A stretch of 64,000 bases of DNA, from assembly GCF_030182585.1 (NCBI RefSeq), contig NZ_JARXOW010000002.1:310001-374000 (forward strand), given 5' to 3'. Of this stretch, positions 50,673 through 58,602 are shown piece after piece (within the stretch, counting starts at the first letter, position 1; each line of letters starts with the position of its first letter). The notes below the pieces were generated by a model that was given only the letters and a program-made list of their open reading frames with translations, searched no databases and had not been told where the DNA came from. The stretch is from Pedobacter faecalis (GTDB taxonomy: Bacteria > Bacteroidota > Bacteroidia > Sphingobacteriales > Sphingobacteriaceae). The translations under genes were made by a program, and so were the position numbers.

Positions 50673-51824
50673 ATGTTAGCAATGAATTACAGAGGCCCCT
50701 ATAGGGTCAGGGCAGAACAAAGGCCGATGCCAGAGATACTTCACCCGGAAGATGCGATTGTCCGGGTAACGCGTACTTGCATCTGCGGTTCCGATCTGCA
50801 TCTTTATCATGGTATGGTGCCCGACACCAGGGTGGGCCAGACTTTTGGTCACGAGTTTACCGGTGTGGTTGAAGAAGTTGGTCCGCTGGTCAAGAATTTG
50901 AAAGTAGGCGATCAGGTACTGGTGCCGTTTAACATTGCCTGCGGAAAATGTAATTTCTGCAAGCAGGGCCTGTATGGTAACTGTCATGAATCGAACCCTA
51001 TGGCCACAGCGGTTGGCGGTATTTTCGGGTATTCACACACTGCAGGTGGTTTTGATGGCGGACAGGCAGAATATGTCCGAGTACCCTACGCCGATGTTGG
51101 CCCTACAGTCATTCCGCCCGACATGGATCCGGATGATGCTGTTTTGCTGACGGATGTGGTTCCCACGGGATACCAGGCTGCTGAGATGGGAGGTATAAAA
51201 GAAGGCGATACGGTAGTCGTATTTGGCGCCGGACCTATCGGCATTATGGCCGCAAGATGTGCCTGGTTCTTTGGCCCTTCGCGTGTAATTATCATAGACC
51301 ATGTCGACTATCGCCTGGAATTTGCGCGCAACTATGCTAAGTGTGAGGCGTATAACTTCAAGGAAATGAACGACCCTGTAGTGTTCCTTAAAAAGATTAC
51401 CGACTGGTACGGTGCTGATGTTTGTATAGACTGTGTAGGCTGTGAGGCCGAAGGAAACACGTTACAGACCTTCAGCGGCAGGGTGATGATGATGCAGGCT
51501 GGCTCAGGTACGGCTTTGCAGTGGGCGATAAACTCTGTGAAAAAAGGCGGAATCGTCTCCATCGTAGGTGTGTACGGCCCGCCGTTCAACCTTATCCCAA
51601 TTGGAAACGTGTTAAATAAAGGTATTACGGTCCGTGCAAATCAGGCATCCGTGAAGCGGCTGTTGCCAAGGTTGATCGACCATGTGCAGTCAGGCAGGCT
51701 TAACCCTAAAGGATTGATCACGCATCGTATTCCGCTCGAAGAGGTGTCGGATGCCTACCGGCTCTTCTCATCCAAGTTAGACAATTGTATTAAAACCGTG
51801 CTGATCCCATCGGCTAAACCTTAA
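50673..51824 (+). CDS. zinc-dependent alcohol dehydrogenase (glutathione-independent formaldehyde dehydrogenase-like)
   Basis: 383 aa MDR protein. Catalytic zinc ligands: CICGSDLHLYHG (Cys) and GHEFTGVVEEVG (His). The structural zinc loop is CGKCNFCKQGLYGNC, all four Cys present. NAD-binding Rossmann motif: VVVFGAGPIGIMAARCA. The long form with TDVVPTGYQAAEMGG is closest to Zn-dependent dehydrogenases annotated as formaldehyde dehydrogenase. Start at 50673; a second Met three codons later is also possible. Followed after 4 nt by a small gene in the same transcript. Confidence 0.88.
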   Translation: MLAMNYRGPYRVRAEQRPMPEILHPEDAIVRVTRTCICGSDLHLYHGMVPDTRVGQTFGHEFTGVVEEVGPLVKNLKVGDQVLVPFNIACGKCNFCKQGLYGNCHESNPMATAVGGIFGYSHTAGGFDGGQAEYVRVPYADVGPTVIPPDMDPDDAVLLTDVVPTGYQAAEMGGIKEGDTVVVFGAGPIGIMAARCAWFFGPSRVIIIDHVDYRLEFARNYAKCEAYNFKEMNDPVVFLKKITDWYGADVCIDCVGCEAEGNTLQTFSGRVMMMQAGSGTALQWAINSVKKGGIVSIVGVYGPPFNLIPIGNVLNKGITVRANQASVKRLLPRLIDHVQSGRLNPKGLITHRIPLEEVSDAYRLFSSKLDNCIKTVLIPSAKP

Positions 51825-51828
51825 GATT

Positions 51829-52314
51829 ATGGAACCGTTAAACACTAATTACAGAGATATACCAGGTTGGGGAATGGACGCTGATCCGGAGAACGAACCC
51901 ACCTATCCGATGAAGCATTATACCGGAGACGATCATAACCGGATAAATTATGAGCGCTCTGAGCAGCAACCCGTCGACGTGGAACTGCTGATGTCCATAG
52001 AGCGCCCTGCAGTGCCACGCGTATTTGGGAATACCCTTCCGCCTAGCGGACTAAGCGGTATGATCAGGCGCTATGCTTTCCGGCATAGTGAAGACAGGTA
52101 CAGGCACTGGCTGCCCCTGATTCTGGCCGACAGGATAAACGTGGTGGAAGGGCTGGTCGATGATATAAAACGCGGGCACTTCCCTAACATCATTGCCGAA
52201 CGAGGCTGGAAAGCCGAGTGGAAGCACAACAAAAAAGGTATGGTGGTAAAGATAGCCACTTTCGCTGCCCTGAGTTATATCATCTACTTATCGTGCCGTA
52301 AAAGCAGGCGCTAA
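51829..52314 (+). CDS. hypothetical protein with C-terminal membrane helix
   Basis: 161 aa; I do not recognise the family. The N-terminal part is hydrophilic and rich in Pro/Asp (IPGWGMDADPENEPTYPMKHYTG). The middle holds a helical region (MIRRYAFRHSEDRYRHWLPLILADRINVVEGLVDD), and the end is one hydrophobic helix with a basic tail (VVKIATFAALSYIIYLSCRKSRR). It follows the alcohol dehydrogenase by 4 nt and ends at a strong terminator, so the two form an operon; membrane anchoring is the only functional hint. Confidence 0.7.
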   Translation: MEPLNTNYRDIPGWGMDADPENEPTYPMKHYTGDDHNRINYERSEQQPVDVELLMSIERPAVPRVFGNTLPPSGLSGMIRRYAFRHSEDRYRHWLPLILADRINVVEGLVDDIKRGHFPNIIAERGWKAEWKHNKKGMVVKIATFAALSYIIYLSCRKSRR

Positions 52315-52329
52315 TACGAGTCTAAATAA

Positions 52330-52361
52330 CAAAAAGGCCGGCATATTTGCCGGCTTTTTTA
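52330..52361. terminator. bidirectional intrinsic terminator
   Basis: AAAAAGGCCGGC / GCCGGCTTTTTT with loop ATATTT. It terminates the dehydrogenase operon (plus), and in the other direction the DUF4142 gene. Confidence 0.9.
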
Positions 52362-52379
52362 TTGCTGTAAAATTATAGC

Positions 52380-53036
52380 TTAATTGGTATGGCCTGGTGC
52401 CGGACTCATGCCCTGCGGATCATCGCCGTTGCCGGAATTGTTCAGGTTCATGGTCTTACCAATTTTAAGCGCCTCGTTATAGTGCTGGGTAAGTACTGGT
52501 AAAGTTTTAGAGGCGAAAGATTTCACGTCGGCATCCGACAACCGGGCGCCTTCGGTAAACAGTTTTACAGTCGCCGAATGGTCTTTGATCATCATAAGCA
52601 TGTACTGCTCATCGAACTTTTTGTCGTTCAGACTTTGCATGCCCTTTAGGTGCGCCTGTTTATCCTTAGGTAAAGATGTAGGCAGTTGTATGCCTAGTTT
52701 GGACGCGATAGTGGCCAGTTCGGCGTTGGCTTTGGTATGATCCCTCACCATCATCTCAGCAAATTTTCTCACCGACTCATTTTTAGAGGTGGTTAGTGCC
52801 GCTTTGCCTGCTTCAACCTCCATCAACCCGCCTGTAGCGGCCGCATTGATAAATGTCTTTTCATCGCCGGGCAAATCTATGTCGGCCGTCATAGCCTGCG
52901 CACGTTCGGTTGTATCACTGATAGAATCAATCACTTGGGTGGAAGCCGCGTCGCGGTCGCCACGCTCCGCATTTCCGCATGAGTAGGCCATCGCAGCGGC
53001 AATAGCCAGCATTGGTAATCTGATAGAGTTTTTCAT
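52380..53036 (-). CDS. DUF4142 family lipoprotein
   Basis: 218 aa from ATG 53036 (MKNSIRLPMLAIAAAMAYSCG), a lipoprotein signal; a longer frame to 53078 adds nothing plausible. The DUF4142 four-helix (ferritin-like) region spans about 65-195: DEKTFINAAATGGLMEVEAGK, KFAEMMVRDHTKANAEL, FDEQYMLMMIKDHSATVKLF. Conserved His-containing DH pairs are present. DUF4142 proteins are secreted and usually linked to stress. Convergent with the dehydrogenase operon. Confidence 0.88.
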   Translation of the reverse strand: MKNSIRLPMLAIAAAMAYSCGNAERGDRDAASTQVIDSISDTTERAQAMTADIDLPGDEKTFINAAATGGLMEVEAGKAALTTSKNESVRKFAEMMVRDHTKANAELATIASKLGIQLPTSLPKDKQAHLKGMQSLNDKKFDEQYMLMMIKDHSATVKLFTEGARLSDADVKSFASKTLPVLTQHYNEALKIGKTMNLNNSGNGDDPQGMSPAPGHTN

Positions 53037-53131
53037 AGTGTAGTAGTTTTCCTTTAAGCAAACATCAGCAGCGGCCAATTGGTTTTGATGAAAAATTGCT
53101 ATTATTGCGAACCAGACAAAACCAAATACTA

Positions 53132-54028
53132 ATGCTCAAACCTATTACCTTGCTCTCTCTGCTTTTCGTCTTCATGTATTCGAATTTAGCCTTAAGCCAG
53201 CATCTCAGACGACACGACATTGCCAACTTAACCGCTGAAGATTATAAAGGTGCTGCTCCCGAAAGTAACGCAAGAACCGCTTTTACCGACGTGCGGATTT
53301 ATTATCGGTTAGATTCCATTACGACGCTGGCAGACAATAAGGTTAAGCTTTCATTCATCACGAAGGTGGATCAGAAAAAAGAAAGCAGTTACTTGAACCG
53401 CGACAAGTTTAGCAGTCCGCCTTTCGATAAAATGATCAGCCATGAGCAAGGTCATCTGCTCATCGGTTTCATCTGTGCAAACAGGGCAGAAAAGCTTTTC
53501 TCGTCGAAGGTATGGTCGGCAAACTATAAGGAGGAAATTCGATCAGCTTTTGCGCAATACCTGAGAAATCATTTTCACGCGCTGCAGTCTGACTACGATG
53601 AGGCAACCAGTCACGGTTCCGACCTGAAGCGCCAGGAAATCTGGGCGGCACGATTGAGCCTGATGTTTGAGGAAACATATAACGGAAGTGTTGAGGATGT
53701 GGGCTTGCCGACAGGCGATGCAGCAGTGGCCACAAATGTCGAGTCGCAGCCGGAGTTTCCGGGTGGAGCTCAGGCGATGTATAAATTTATTGGCGACAGT
53801 TACAGCTACCCGAGCGATCTGCGTCCTCGTCCGGAAGGACGCATAGTGGTTCAGTTCGTTGTAGATCAGGATGGCTATGTCGTAGAACCGAGAATACGTG
53901 AAAGCCTTCACCCGCGTCTCGATGCAGAGGCGCTTCGGGTGGTAAAACGCATGCCCAGATGGACACCTGGGGTACAGGGGGGAAGGGCGGTGCGTGTCCT
54001 GTACAATTTGCCCATCAATCTTAAATAG
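53132..54028 (+). CDS. secreted zincin-like (DUF922-type) / TonB C-terminal domain fusion
   Basis: 298 aa from ATG 53132, which gives a signal peptide (MLKPITLLSLLFVFMYSNLALSQ); an upstream start at 53096 is less likely. The N-terminal domain (about 25-190) contains HEQGH (FDKMISHEQGHLLIGFI), an HExxH zinc-protease motif, in a DUF922-like setting. The C-terminal about 80 residues are TonB_C: EFPGGAQAMYKFIGDSYSYP, GRIVVQFVVDQDGYVVEPRI, LDAEALRVVKRMPRWTPGVQGG. There is no membrane anchor other than the signal, so it does not act as a classic TonB. The pairing is unusual. Confidence 0.78.
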   Translation: MLKPITLLSLLFVFMYSNLALSQHLRRHDIANLTAEDYKGAAPESNARTAFTDVRIYYRLDSITTLADNKVKLSFITKVDQKKESSYLNRDKFSSPPFDKMISHEQGHLLIGFICANRAEKLFSSKVWSANYKEEIRSAFAQYLRNHFHALQSDYDEATSHGSDLKRQEIWAARLSLMFEETYNGSVEDVGLPTGDAAVATNVESQPEFPGGAQAMYKFIGDSYSYPSDLRPRPEGRIVVQFVVDQDGYVVEPRIRESLHPRLDAEALRVVKRMPRWTPGVQGGRAVRVLYNLPINLK

Positions 54029-54140
54029 AACTGGACAGAGGCCCCGCCTATAGTGAAAATCTGGCATGATCAGGCTGAAAAATTTTCATCATTGCTGAAA
54101 AAAAATCATTTCCAGCCGTCGTTTCTGGCTCGAAACAGCA

Positions 54141-54157
54141 TTGGCACAGCTGTTGTA
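54141..54157 (+). promoter_or_regulatory. sigma-54-like promoter upstream of hsp20
   Basis: TTGGCACAGCTGTTGTA: TGGCAC (-24) and TTGT (-12, consensus TTGC) with the exact 5-nt spacing. It lies 80 nt upstream of the ATG. No TAnnTTTG -7 element is present in this interval. A single near-match, so uncertain. Confidence 0.35.
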
Positions 54158-54221
54158 AATTGCTAAGCGGAACTGAGGTTCTGAGTTTAATTAATCAAAG
54201 TTTTAATCGTTAATAAAAATT

Positions 54222-54228
54222 AAGGAGG
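54222..54228 (+). promoter_or_regulatory. strong Shine-Dalgarno of hsp20
   Basis: AAGGAGG 8 nt before the ATG at 54237. Strong SD sites are rare in Bacteroidota, where most genes in this window have none; here it fits a highly expressed chaperone. Confidence 0.75.
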
Positions 54229-54236
54229 AAAAACCT

Positions 54237-54677
54237 ATGACATTGGTTAAATTTAATCCAGCACAAAAAAACAATGCATTAATGCCAGGCTTTAATGACG
54301 TTTTTGACTCAATTTTCAACGACACCTTTTTCTCAGATCGAATGATCAGCCGGGTACCCGCTGTAAACATCAGCGAAAGCCAGGATCATTTCCATATTGA
54401 ACTGGCGGCCCCAGGCTTAAATAAAGGCGACTTCAAACTAAATCTCGACCGTAACATGCTTAACATTTCGGTTGAGCAGAGCATGGAAAACAAGGATCAG
54501 GAAAAGAATTACAGCAAGCGTGAGTACAGCTACAGTTCGTTCGTAAGATCGTTCACACTTCCTGAAAGTGCCGATCCGAATCAGATAGATGCAAGCTATA
54601 CAGATGGTATTCTGAAGATCGATATCGCGAAAAGAGAAGAAGCGAAATCCATCGCCCGACAGATCGAAATTAAGTAA
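54237..54677 (+). CDS. small heat shock protein (Hsp20 / alpha-crystallin)
   Basis: 146 aa, the usual size. The alpha-crystallin domain spans about 38-135: RVPAVNISESQDHFHIELAAPGL, the beta-sheet core, SYSSFVRSFTLPESADPNQ, then DGILKIDIAKR with the GILxIxxxK motif. It is an ATP-independent holdase in the cytoplasm. Monocistronic, with its own strong SD and terminator. Confidence 0.95.
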   Translation: MTLVKFNPAQKNNALMPGFNDVFDSIFNDTFFSDRMISRVPAVNISESQDHFHIELAAPGLNKGDFKLNLDRNMLNISVEQSMENKDQEKNYSKREYSYSSFVRSFTLPESADPNQIDASYTDGILKIDIAKREEAKSIARQIEIK

Positions 54678-54701
54678 GCTGCCGCTACAGCATACCATAT
54701 G

Positions 54702-54736
54702 TACCAAAAAAGGATGTCGGCCGACATCCTTTTTTT
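54702..54736. terminator. bidirectional intrinsic terminator
   Basis: AAAAAAGGATGTCGG / CCGACATCCTTTTTT, an almost perfect palindrome immediately after hsp20. It may also stop readthrough from the minus-strand acidic protein gene at 54765. Confidence 0.85.
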
Positions 54737-54764
54737 ATTTAGCGATCTTTTACGTACCTGCGGT

Positions 54765-55052
54765 TTATGAACCCTTAGGTACATCATTGTCTAGGTCGCC
54801 ATCGTCGAGACCGAGGTCTAAGGCCTCCTGGTCGCGGTCAAAGCCCTTTGATGTATCGTTGGCAGCCATTTCGGGATCTGCGGCATCCTCATCGGTTGAG
54901 TCGTCGCCCGCCGTTTTTGGGTCGGTAGGCGAAAGTGCCCCGGTAAGGTCATCATTATTGCCCATTTCGCTGTTGCTCACCGGCCCGTCTGAAGGCAATG
55001 AGCTGTTGTGTTGTTTTTCGTTTTCCATATGATGTTTCTTTAGGGTATTCAT
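54765..55052 (-). CDS. small acidic hypothetical protein
   Basis: 95 aa (87 aa if it starts at Met 9). Very rich in Asp, Glu, Ser and Asn (NNDDLTGALSPTDPKTAGDD... LDLGLDDGDLDNDVPKG), probably disordered. No domain. It starts 3 nt after the stop of the PRC-barrel gene, so it is cotranscribed with it. No function can be assigned. Confidence 0.6.
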   Translation of the reverse strand: MNTLKKHHMENEKQHNSSLPSDGPVSNSEMGNNDDLTGALSPTDPKTAGDDSTDEDAADPEMAANDTSKGFDRDQEALDLGLDDGDLDNDVPKGS

Positions 55053-55055
55053 GTA

Positions 55056-55541
55056 TTATCTGCCCCGGTTTAGGCGGGCATCGTCAAAGTGCTGGTGCTT
55101 GTAGAAATCAGAGGGATGGGTATCGTAGACCACCGCTTCGGCATGCGGCAAGGCGTTCTCGCCCAAAAAAGCATATCTGATGGCTAGTTCTGCGGCAGGC
55201 GAAAGCACCTTACCTGGTTCGTATTCGGGCAGCGACTCCAGGAAAGCTCCAGATACGCCGGGTACGATCACTTCGTCATCATCCTCATCCAGATCTACCA
55301 CGCCGATCGGCATCAGCACAGCTTTTGAACTGGAACTGATTTCCGCCGACAGCCTCACAATCAGGTACCTTACCTTAAGTTCATTGCTGTCGAAGATCAG
55401 GTCTTCAACTTCGCCGATATCATTACCATCGGTATCGACCACTTCCCAGCCGGTAATGTCCGATTGATGATCTGCGATTTCAAAATCGCTCCCGCGGAGC
55501 GGCTCGAGGTAAGTCGTGCGGTGTTGTTCTTCCATTTCCAT
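55056..55541 (-). CDS. PRC-barrel domain protein
   Basis: 161 aa from ATG 55541 (MEMEEQHRTTYLEPLRGSDFEI). A longer frame to 55691 crosses the intergenic region and is rejected. The PRC barrel is at about 20-95 (ITGWEVVDTDGNDIGEVEDLIFD, VRYLIVRLSAEI, LMPIGVVDLDEDDDEVIVPG). In Bacteroidota and cyanobacteria such proteins accompany stress genes. The tail YDTHPSDFYKHQHFDDARLNRG has no known function. Confidence 0.82.
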   Translation of the reverse strand: MEMEEQHRTTYLEPLRGSDFEIADHQSDITGWEVVDTDGNDIGEVEDLIFDSNELKVRYLIVRLSAEISSSSKAVLMPIGVVDLDEDDDEVIVPGVSGAFLESLPEYEPGKVLSPAAELAIRYAFLGENALPHAEAVVYDTHPSDFYKHQHFDDARLNRGR

Positions 55542-55709
55542 TGATATATGTTTGTCATTAAACAACCCGGCAGCATATAGAGTTTTGGCTAAAGTAAGAA
55601 GTCGCGCGGCCGACGGTATCTGCCCCTTCTTTTGTCTTAATCGCACCCTCCTAAATCCGTTGATATTCGCGAACTTAGAGATTAAGATCAACCATTTAAA
55701 AGTTTGTAT

Positions 55710-56117
55710 ATGACAGCAAAAAATCCGTTTGTGTGGACCGAGATCAGCGTTTCTGATCTGGCAAGAGCAAAGAAATTTTACGAAACCGTACTGCAGGTGC
55801 AGCTATCTGACCTCCCGGTGCCGGAGAGCATGCAGGCCGAGCCCGGGAGCGACGATTATTTTGAGATGATAGCTTTTCCCGGCGATATGATGGGGCCGGG
55901 CTGCAGCGGTACATTGGTACGTTCTGGTATGAACCGGCCAGGTCCGGGCGGTACTATGGTATATTTTCATAGCGAGGACTGTGACATTGAGACGGGCAGG
56001 GTGGAGGCTGCGGGCGGCAAGGTCATCGCCGGAAAGATGTCGCTGGGCGAGTATGGATTTTGTTCCATCTGTGAAGACTCCGAAGGCAATGCCATCGGTT
56101 TTCACTCCATGAAATGA
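55710..56117 (+). CDS. VOC family (glyoxalase/bleomycin resistance-like) protein
   Basis: 135 aa from ATG 55710; a TTG two codons earlier is less likely. It has paired beta-alpha-beta-beta-beta modules (FVWTEISVSDLARAKKFYETVLQVQL; GGTMVYFHSEDCDIETGRVEAAGG; LGEYGFCSICEDSEGNAIGFHS). Ligands for a metal are possible but not certain. The gene converges on the ClC channel and overlaps it by 16 nt at their 3' ends. Confidence 0.9.
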   Translation: MTAKNPFVWTEISVSDLARAKKFYETVLQVQLSDLPVPESMQAEPGSDDYFEMIAFPGDMMGPGCSGTLVRSGMNRPGPGGTMVYFHSEDCDIETGRVEAAGGKVIAGKMSLGEYGFCSICEDSEGNAIGFHSMK

Positions 56118-57388
56118 TGCCTGCCAGCAACAGGTTTCTTTTGGGCACTGTAGATTCCGGCGGTGCCGCTAAAAAGATAAGCCGTAAAACAGGCCACAGC
56201 AAAAAACAGCGTATACTGACTGCCGAAGAGTTCGACACCCATAATGGTGCATGCTAAGGGCGTGTTGGTAGCACCAGAAAACACCGCAATGAAGCCGAGG
56301 GCGGCAAAGAGGCTTACTGGTGCGTTTAGTATGGCCGACAAGGTATTTCCGAGTGTAGCCCCGATATAGAACAGCGGGGTTACCTCGCCGCCCTTAAAGC
56401 CGCTGCCGAGCGTTATGGAGGTGTAAACCAGTTTCCAAAGCCAGCTCCAGGCATCTGCTCCTCCGGCCTCAAAAGCTGAGGAGACCGTCACAGCCCCCGG
56501 ATATTCGGCTTCCACGCCCAGCCCCAGATAATCGGGTTTACCAAGCGCAAAACTAAGCGCAATGATGGTAAGTCCACCTAAAACCGGAACCATCCATTGA
56601 TGCGTAAAGAAACGCCCGAAAAAAGCTTTGACGCCATTGAGCGAGGCAATGAACAACCAGCTTACCAGTCCGAATACTACAGAGGCTGCAATAACTTTCA
56701 GGAGCAATAGAAGATCTATCGCGAAATACCTGGCGTAGCTATAATCAGACTGTGCTGCAACGTTGATATGATATGCCGCATGATGGAGCCCCCAGGCCGA
56801 TACGGTGAGATCGCCAACTATGCTTGCAATGAGCGCCGGAAGCAGCGCATTGTACCGCATCCTGCCCAGTACCAATACCTCAAGCGCAAATACTGCGCCT
56901 GTGAGCGGTGTGCCAAACACGGCTCCAAATCCGGCAGCGATACCGGCAGTAAGCATAACTTTCGTCTCAGCCTCATCTAATCTGAACCATTTGCGGAACA
57001 TATCTGCAATGCCGCCGCCCATTTGGACAGCAGTGCCTTCCCGTCCGGCAGAGCCGCCAAACAGGTGGGTAAGCACGGTAGTAATCAGAATAATCGGCGC
57101 CATGACTCTTGGAATACCGTCTCCGCCGTCATTGATCTGCGTGATGATGAGGTTGTTTCCCTTCTCGGAGGATTTACCGATGGTGGTATAGAGCAGATGA
57201 ATAAGCAGGCCTGCCAGTGGTAATAGAAAAAGCAGCCAGGTATGCTGAAACCGGAACTGCGTTGCCCAATGCAGGAGCCAGAGAAAGAGCGCAACCGCAC
57301 TTCCGATGACAATAGCCGCTGGAACAATAAGCAGTGTCCACCGCAAGGCGTACTTCATGATGGCAAGATGTTCAGATCGAAACTTCAT
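56102..57388 (-). CDS. ClC chloride channel / transporter family protein
   Basis: 428 aa, about ten or more hydrophobic helices. The selectivity segment is GSAGREGTAVQMGGGIAD (GREG with the gating Glu); the later helix N segment is LGSGFKGGEVTPLFYIGATLG. This is the ClC fold; the usual GSGIP motif is replaced, as in several Bacteroidota/Firmicutes ClCs, so whether it is a chloride or fluoride handler is open. It overlaps the VOC gene by 16 nt convergently. Confidence 0.88.
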   Translation of the reverse strand: MKFRSEHLAIMKYALRWTLLIVPAAIVIGSAVALFLWLLHWATQFRFQHTWLLFLLPLAGLLIHLLYTTIGKSSEKGNNLIITQINDGGDGIPRVMAPIILITTVLTHLFGGSAGREGTAVQMGGGIADMFRKWFRLDEAETKVMLTAGIAAGFGAVFGTPLTGAVFALEVLVLGRMRYNALLPALIASIVGDLTVSAWGLHHAAYHINVAAQSDYSYARYFAIDLLLLLKVIAASVVFGLVSWLFIASLNGVKAFFGRFFTHQWMVPVLGGLTIIALSFALGKPDYLGLGVEAEYPGAVTVSSAFEAGGADAWSWLWKLVYTSITLGSGFKGGEVTPLFYIGATLGNTLSAILNAPVSLFAALGFIAVFSGATNTPLACTIMGVELFGSQYTLFFAVACFTAYLFSGTAGIYSAQKKPVAGRHHFME

Positions 57389-57558
57389 ATCGGTGAGGCT
57401 AAATTAAGCCTAAAATTGCCACTATTAAAATATCATTTTTTAGCTATGTTTATTACTGCCGTCCAGCAGAAAGCAAATGGTAGAAAACCAAACGGGGTCT
57501 GTTTCTGTTTTAGGATGAGTAAATAACCAAATATTTTTTCATTCCTAAAAACCTTCGT

Positions 57559-58533
57559 ATGAAGACATTAAAACTACGACTGCCAGTTTACCTGGTTGCG
57601 GCGCTAGCCTTTGCGTCGTGCAAAAAACAAGACAATCCAGTAGAAAAGTTTAAACCCGAGCGTTTGAGCAATGTATCGGCAGCTGGCGTTGTCCCGCCGG
57701 GCTACGGACTTAGTAACTGGATGGGGGCCGTTTCCGACAATACGAGCATCGCTCAGATGTCAATCCCCGGTACGCATGATTCAGGCGCCCGTACCGAGCC
57801 CATCGGTGGTACTGCCAAGTGTCAGAATCTCAGTATTGCAGAACAGTTGTCGGCCGGCGTACGCTTCCTCGACATCCGCTGCAGGCATATCGATAATGCC
57901 TTTGCCATTCACCACGGTGCCATTTATCAGAACCTGAATTTCAATGATGTGCTGAATGCCTGTATCAGTTTTCTTAACAGCAATCCTACCGAGACCATTA
58001 TTATGAGCGTGAAGGAGGAGCATACACCCTCAAACAATACCCGCAGTTTTGAGCAGACTTTTGATAGCTATGTAGCGCAAAACAGCTCTAAATGGGATCT
58101 TGGTACCGGTATACCTAACCTTGGAACTGTCCGCGGCAAGATTAAATTGCTGAGGAGATTTGGCACCGGAAGCCCTAAAGGAATCGATGCTACGGCCTGG
58201 GCTGATAACACCACGTTTAGCATCAACAATTCTGCAGCTAACCTGAAAGTTCAGGATTTCTATAATATAAACGATGTAAATACAAAATGGACAAACGTTC
58301 AAACACAGTTGAACGATGCGCATAACGACACGTCTAACCGCCTTTACCTGAATTTCTGTAGCGGATACAAGCCCGGCTTGTTCGGTATTCCAAGCATCAC
58401 CACGGTATCCAACTTTATAAATCCTAAGGTAAGCACCTTTTTTACCAATAACACGAGTGGTAAATATGGTGTAGTCATTCTGGATTTTATCGACTCATCC
58501 AGGAGTCAGCTGATCGCGAATACAAATTTCTAA
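57559..58533 (+). CDS. PI-PLC X domain lipoprotein
   Basis: 324 aa. Lipoprotein signal: LVAALAFASCKKQDN. The X domain follows: MSIPGTHDSGARTEP (first catalytic His), VRFLDIRCRHIDNAFAIHHGAIYQ (second His), ETIIMSVKEEHTPS and KYGVVILDFIDSSR. Bacterial PI-PLCs cleave glycosyl-phosphatidylinositol or phosphatidylinositol without calcium. The enzyme is probably surface-anchored or in the periplasm. Flanked by a ClC gene and a SusD gene in opposite orientation. Confidence 0.9.
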   Translation: MKTLKLRLPVYLVAALAFASCKKQDNPVEKFKPERLSNVSAAGVVPPGYGLSNWMGAVSDNTSIAQMSIPGTHDSGARTEPIGGTAKCQNLSIAEQLSAGVRFLDIRCRHIDNAFAIHHGAIYQNLNFNDVLNACISFLNSNPTETIIMSVKEEHTPSNNTRSFEQTFDSYVAQNSSKWDLGTGIPNLGTVRGKIKLLRRFGTGSPKGIDATAWADNTTFSINNSAANLKVQDFYNINDVNTKWTNVQTQLNDAHNDTSNRLYLNFCSGYKPGLFGIPSITTVSNFINPKVSTFFTNNTSGKYGVVILDFIDSSRSQLIANTNF

Positions 58534-58549
58534 CTGCTCGATCTAAATT

Positions 58550-58586
58550 AAAACGGGCATGCGAGGTGATCGCATGCCCGTTTTTA
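58550..58586. terminator. bidirectional intrinsic terminator
   Basis: AAAACGGGCATGCGA / TCGCATGCCCGTTTTT with loop GGTGA. It lies between the PI-PLC gene (plus) and the end of susD (minus), serving both. Confidence 0.9.
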
Positions 58587-58602
58587 TTGGAGGTACGTTT
58601 TT

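Noticed and set aside
55541..55691. N-terminal extension of the PRC-barrel gene
   Set aside because: The extra 50 codons cross the intergenic region and show no domain sense; ATG at 55541 gives a normal start.
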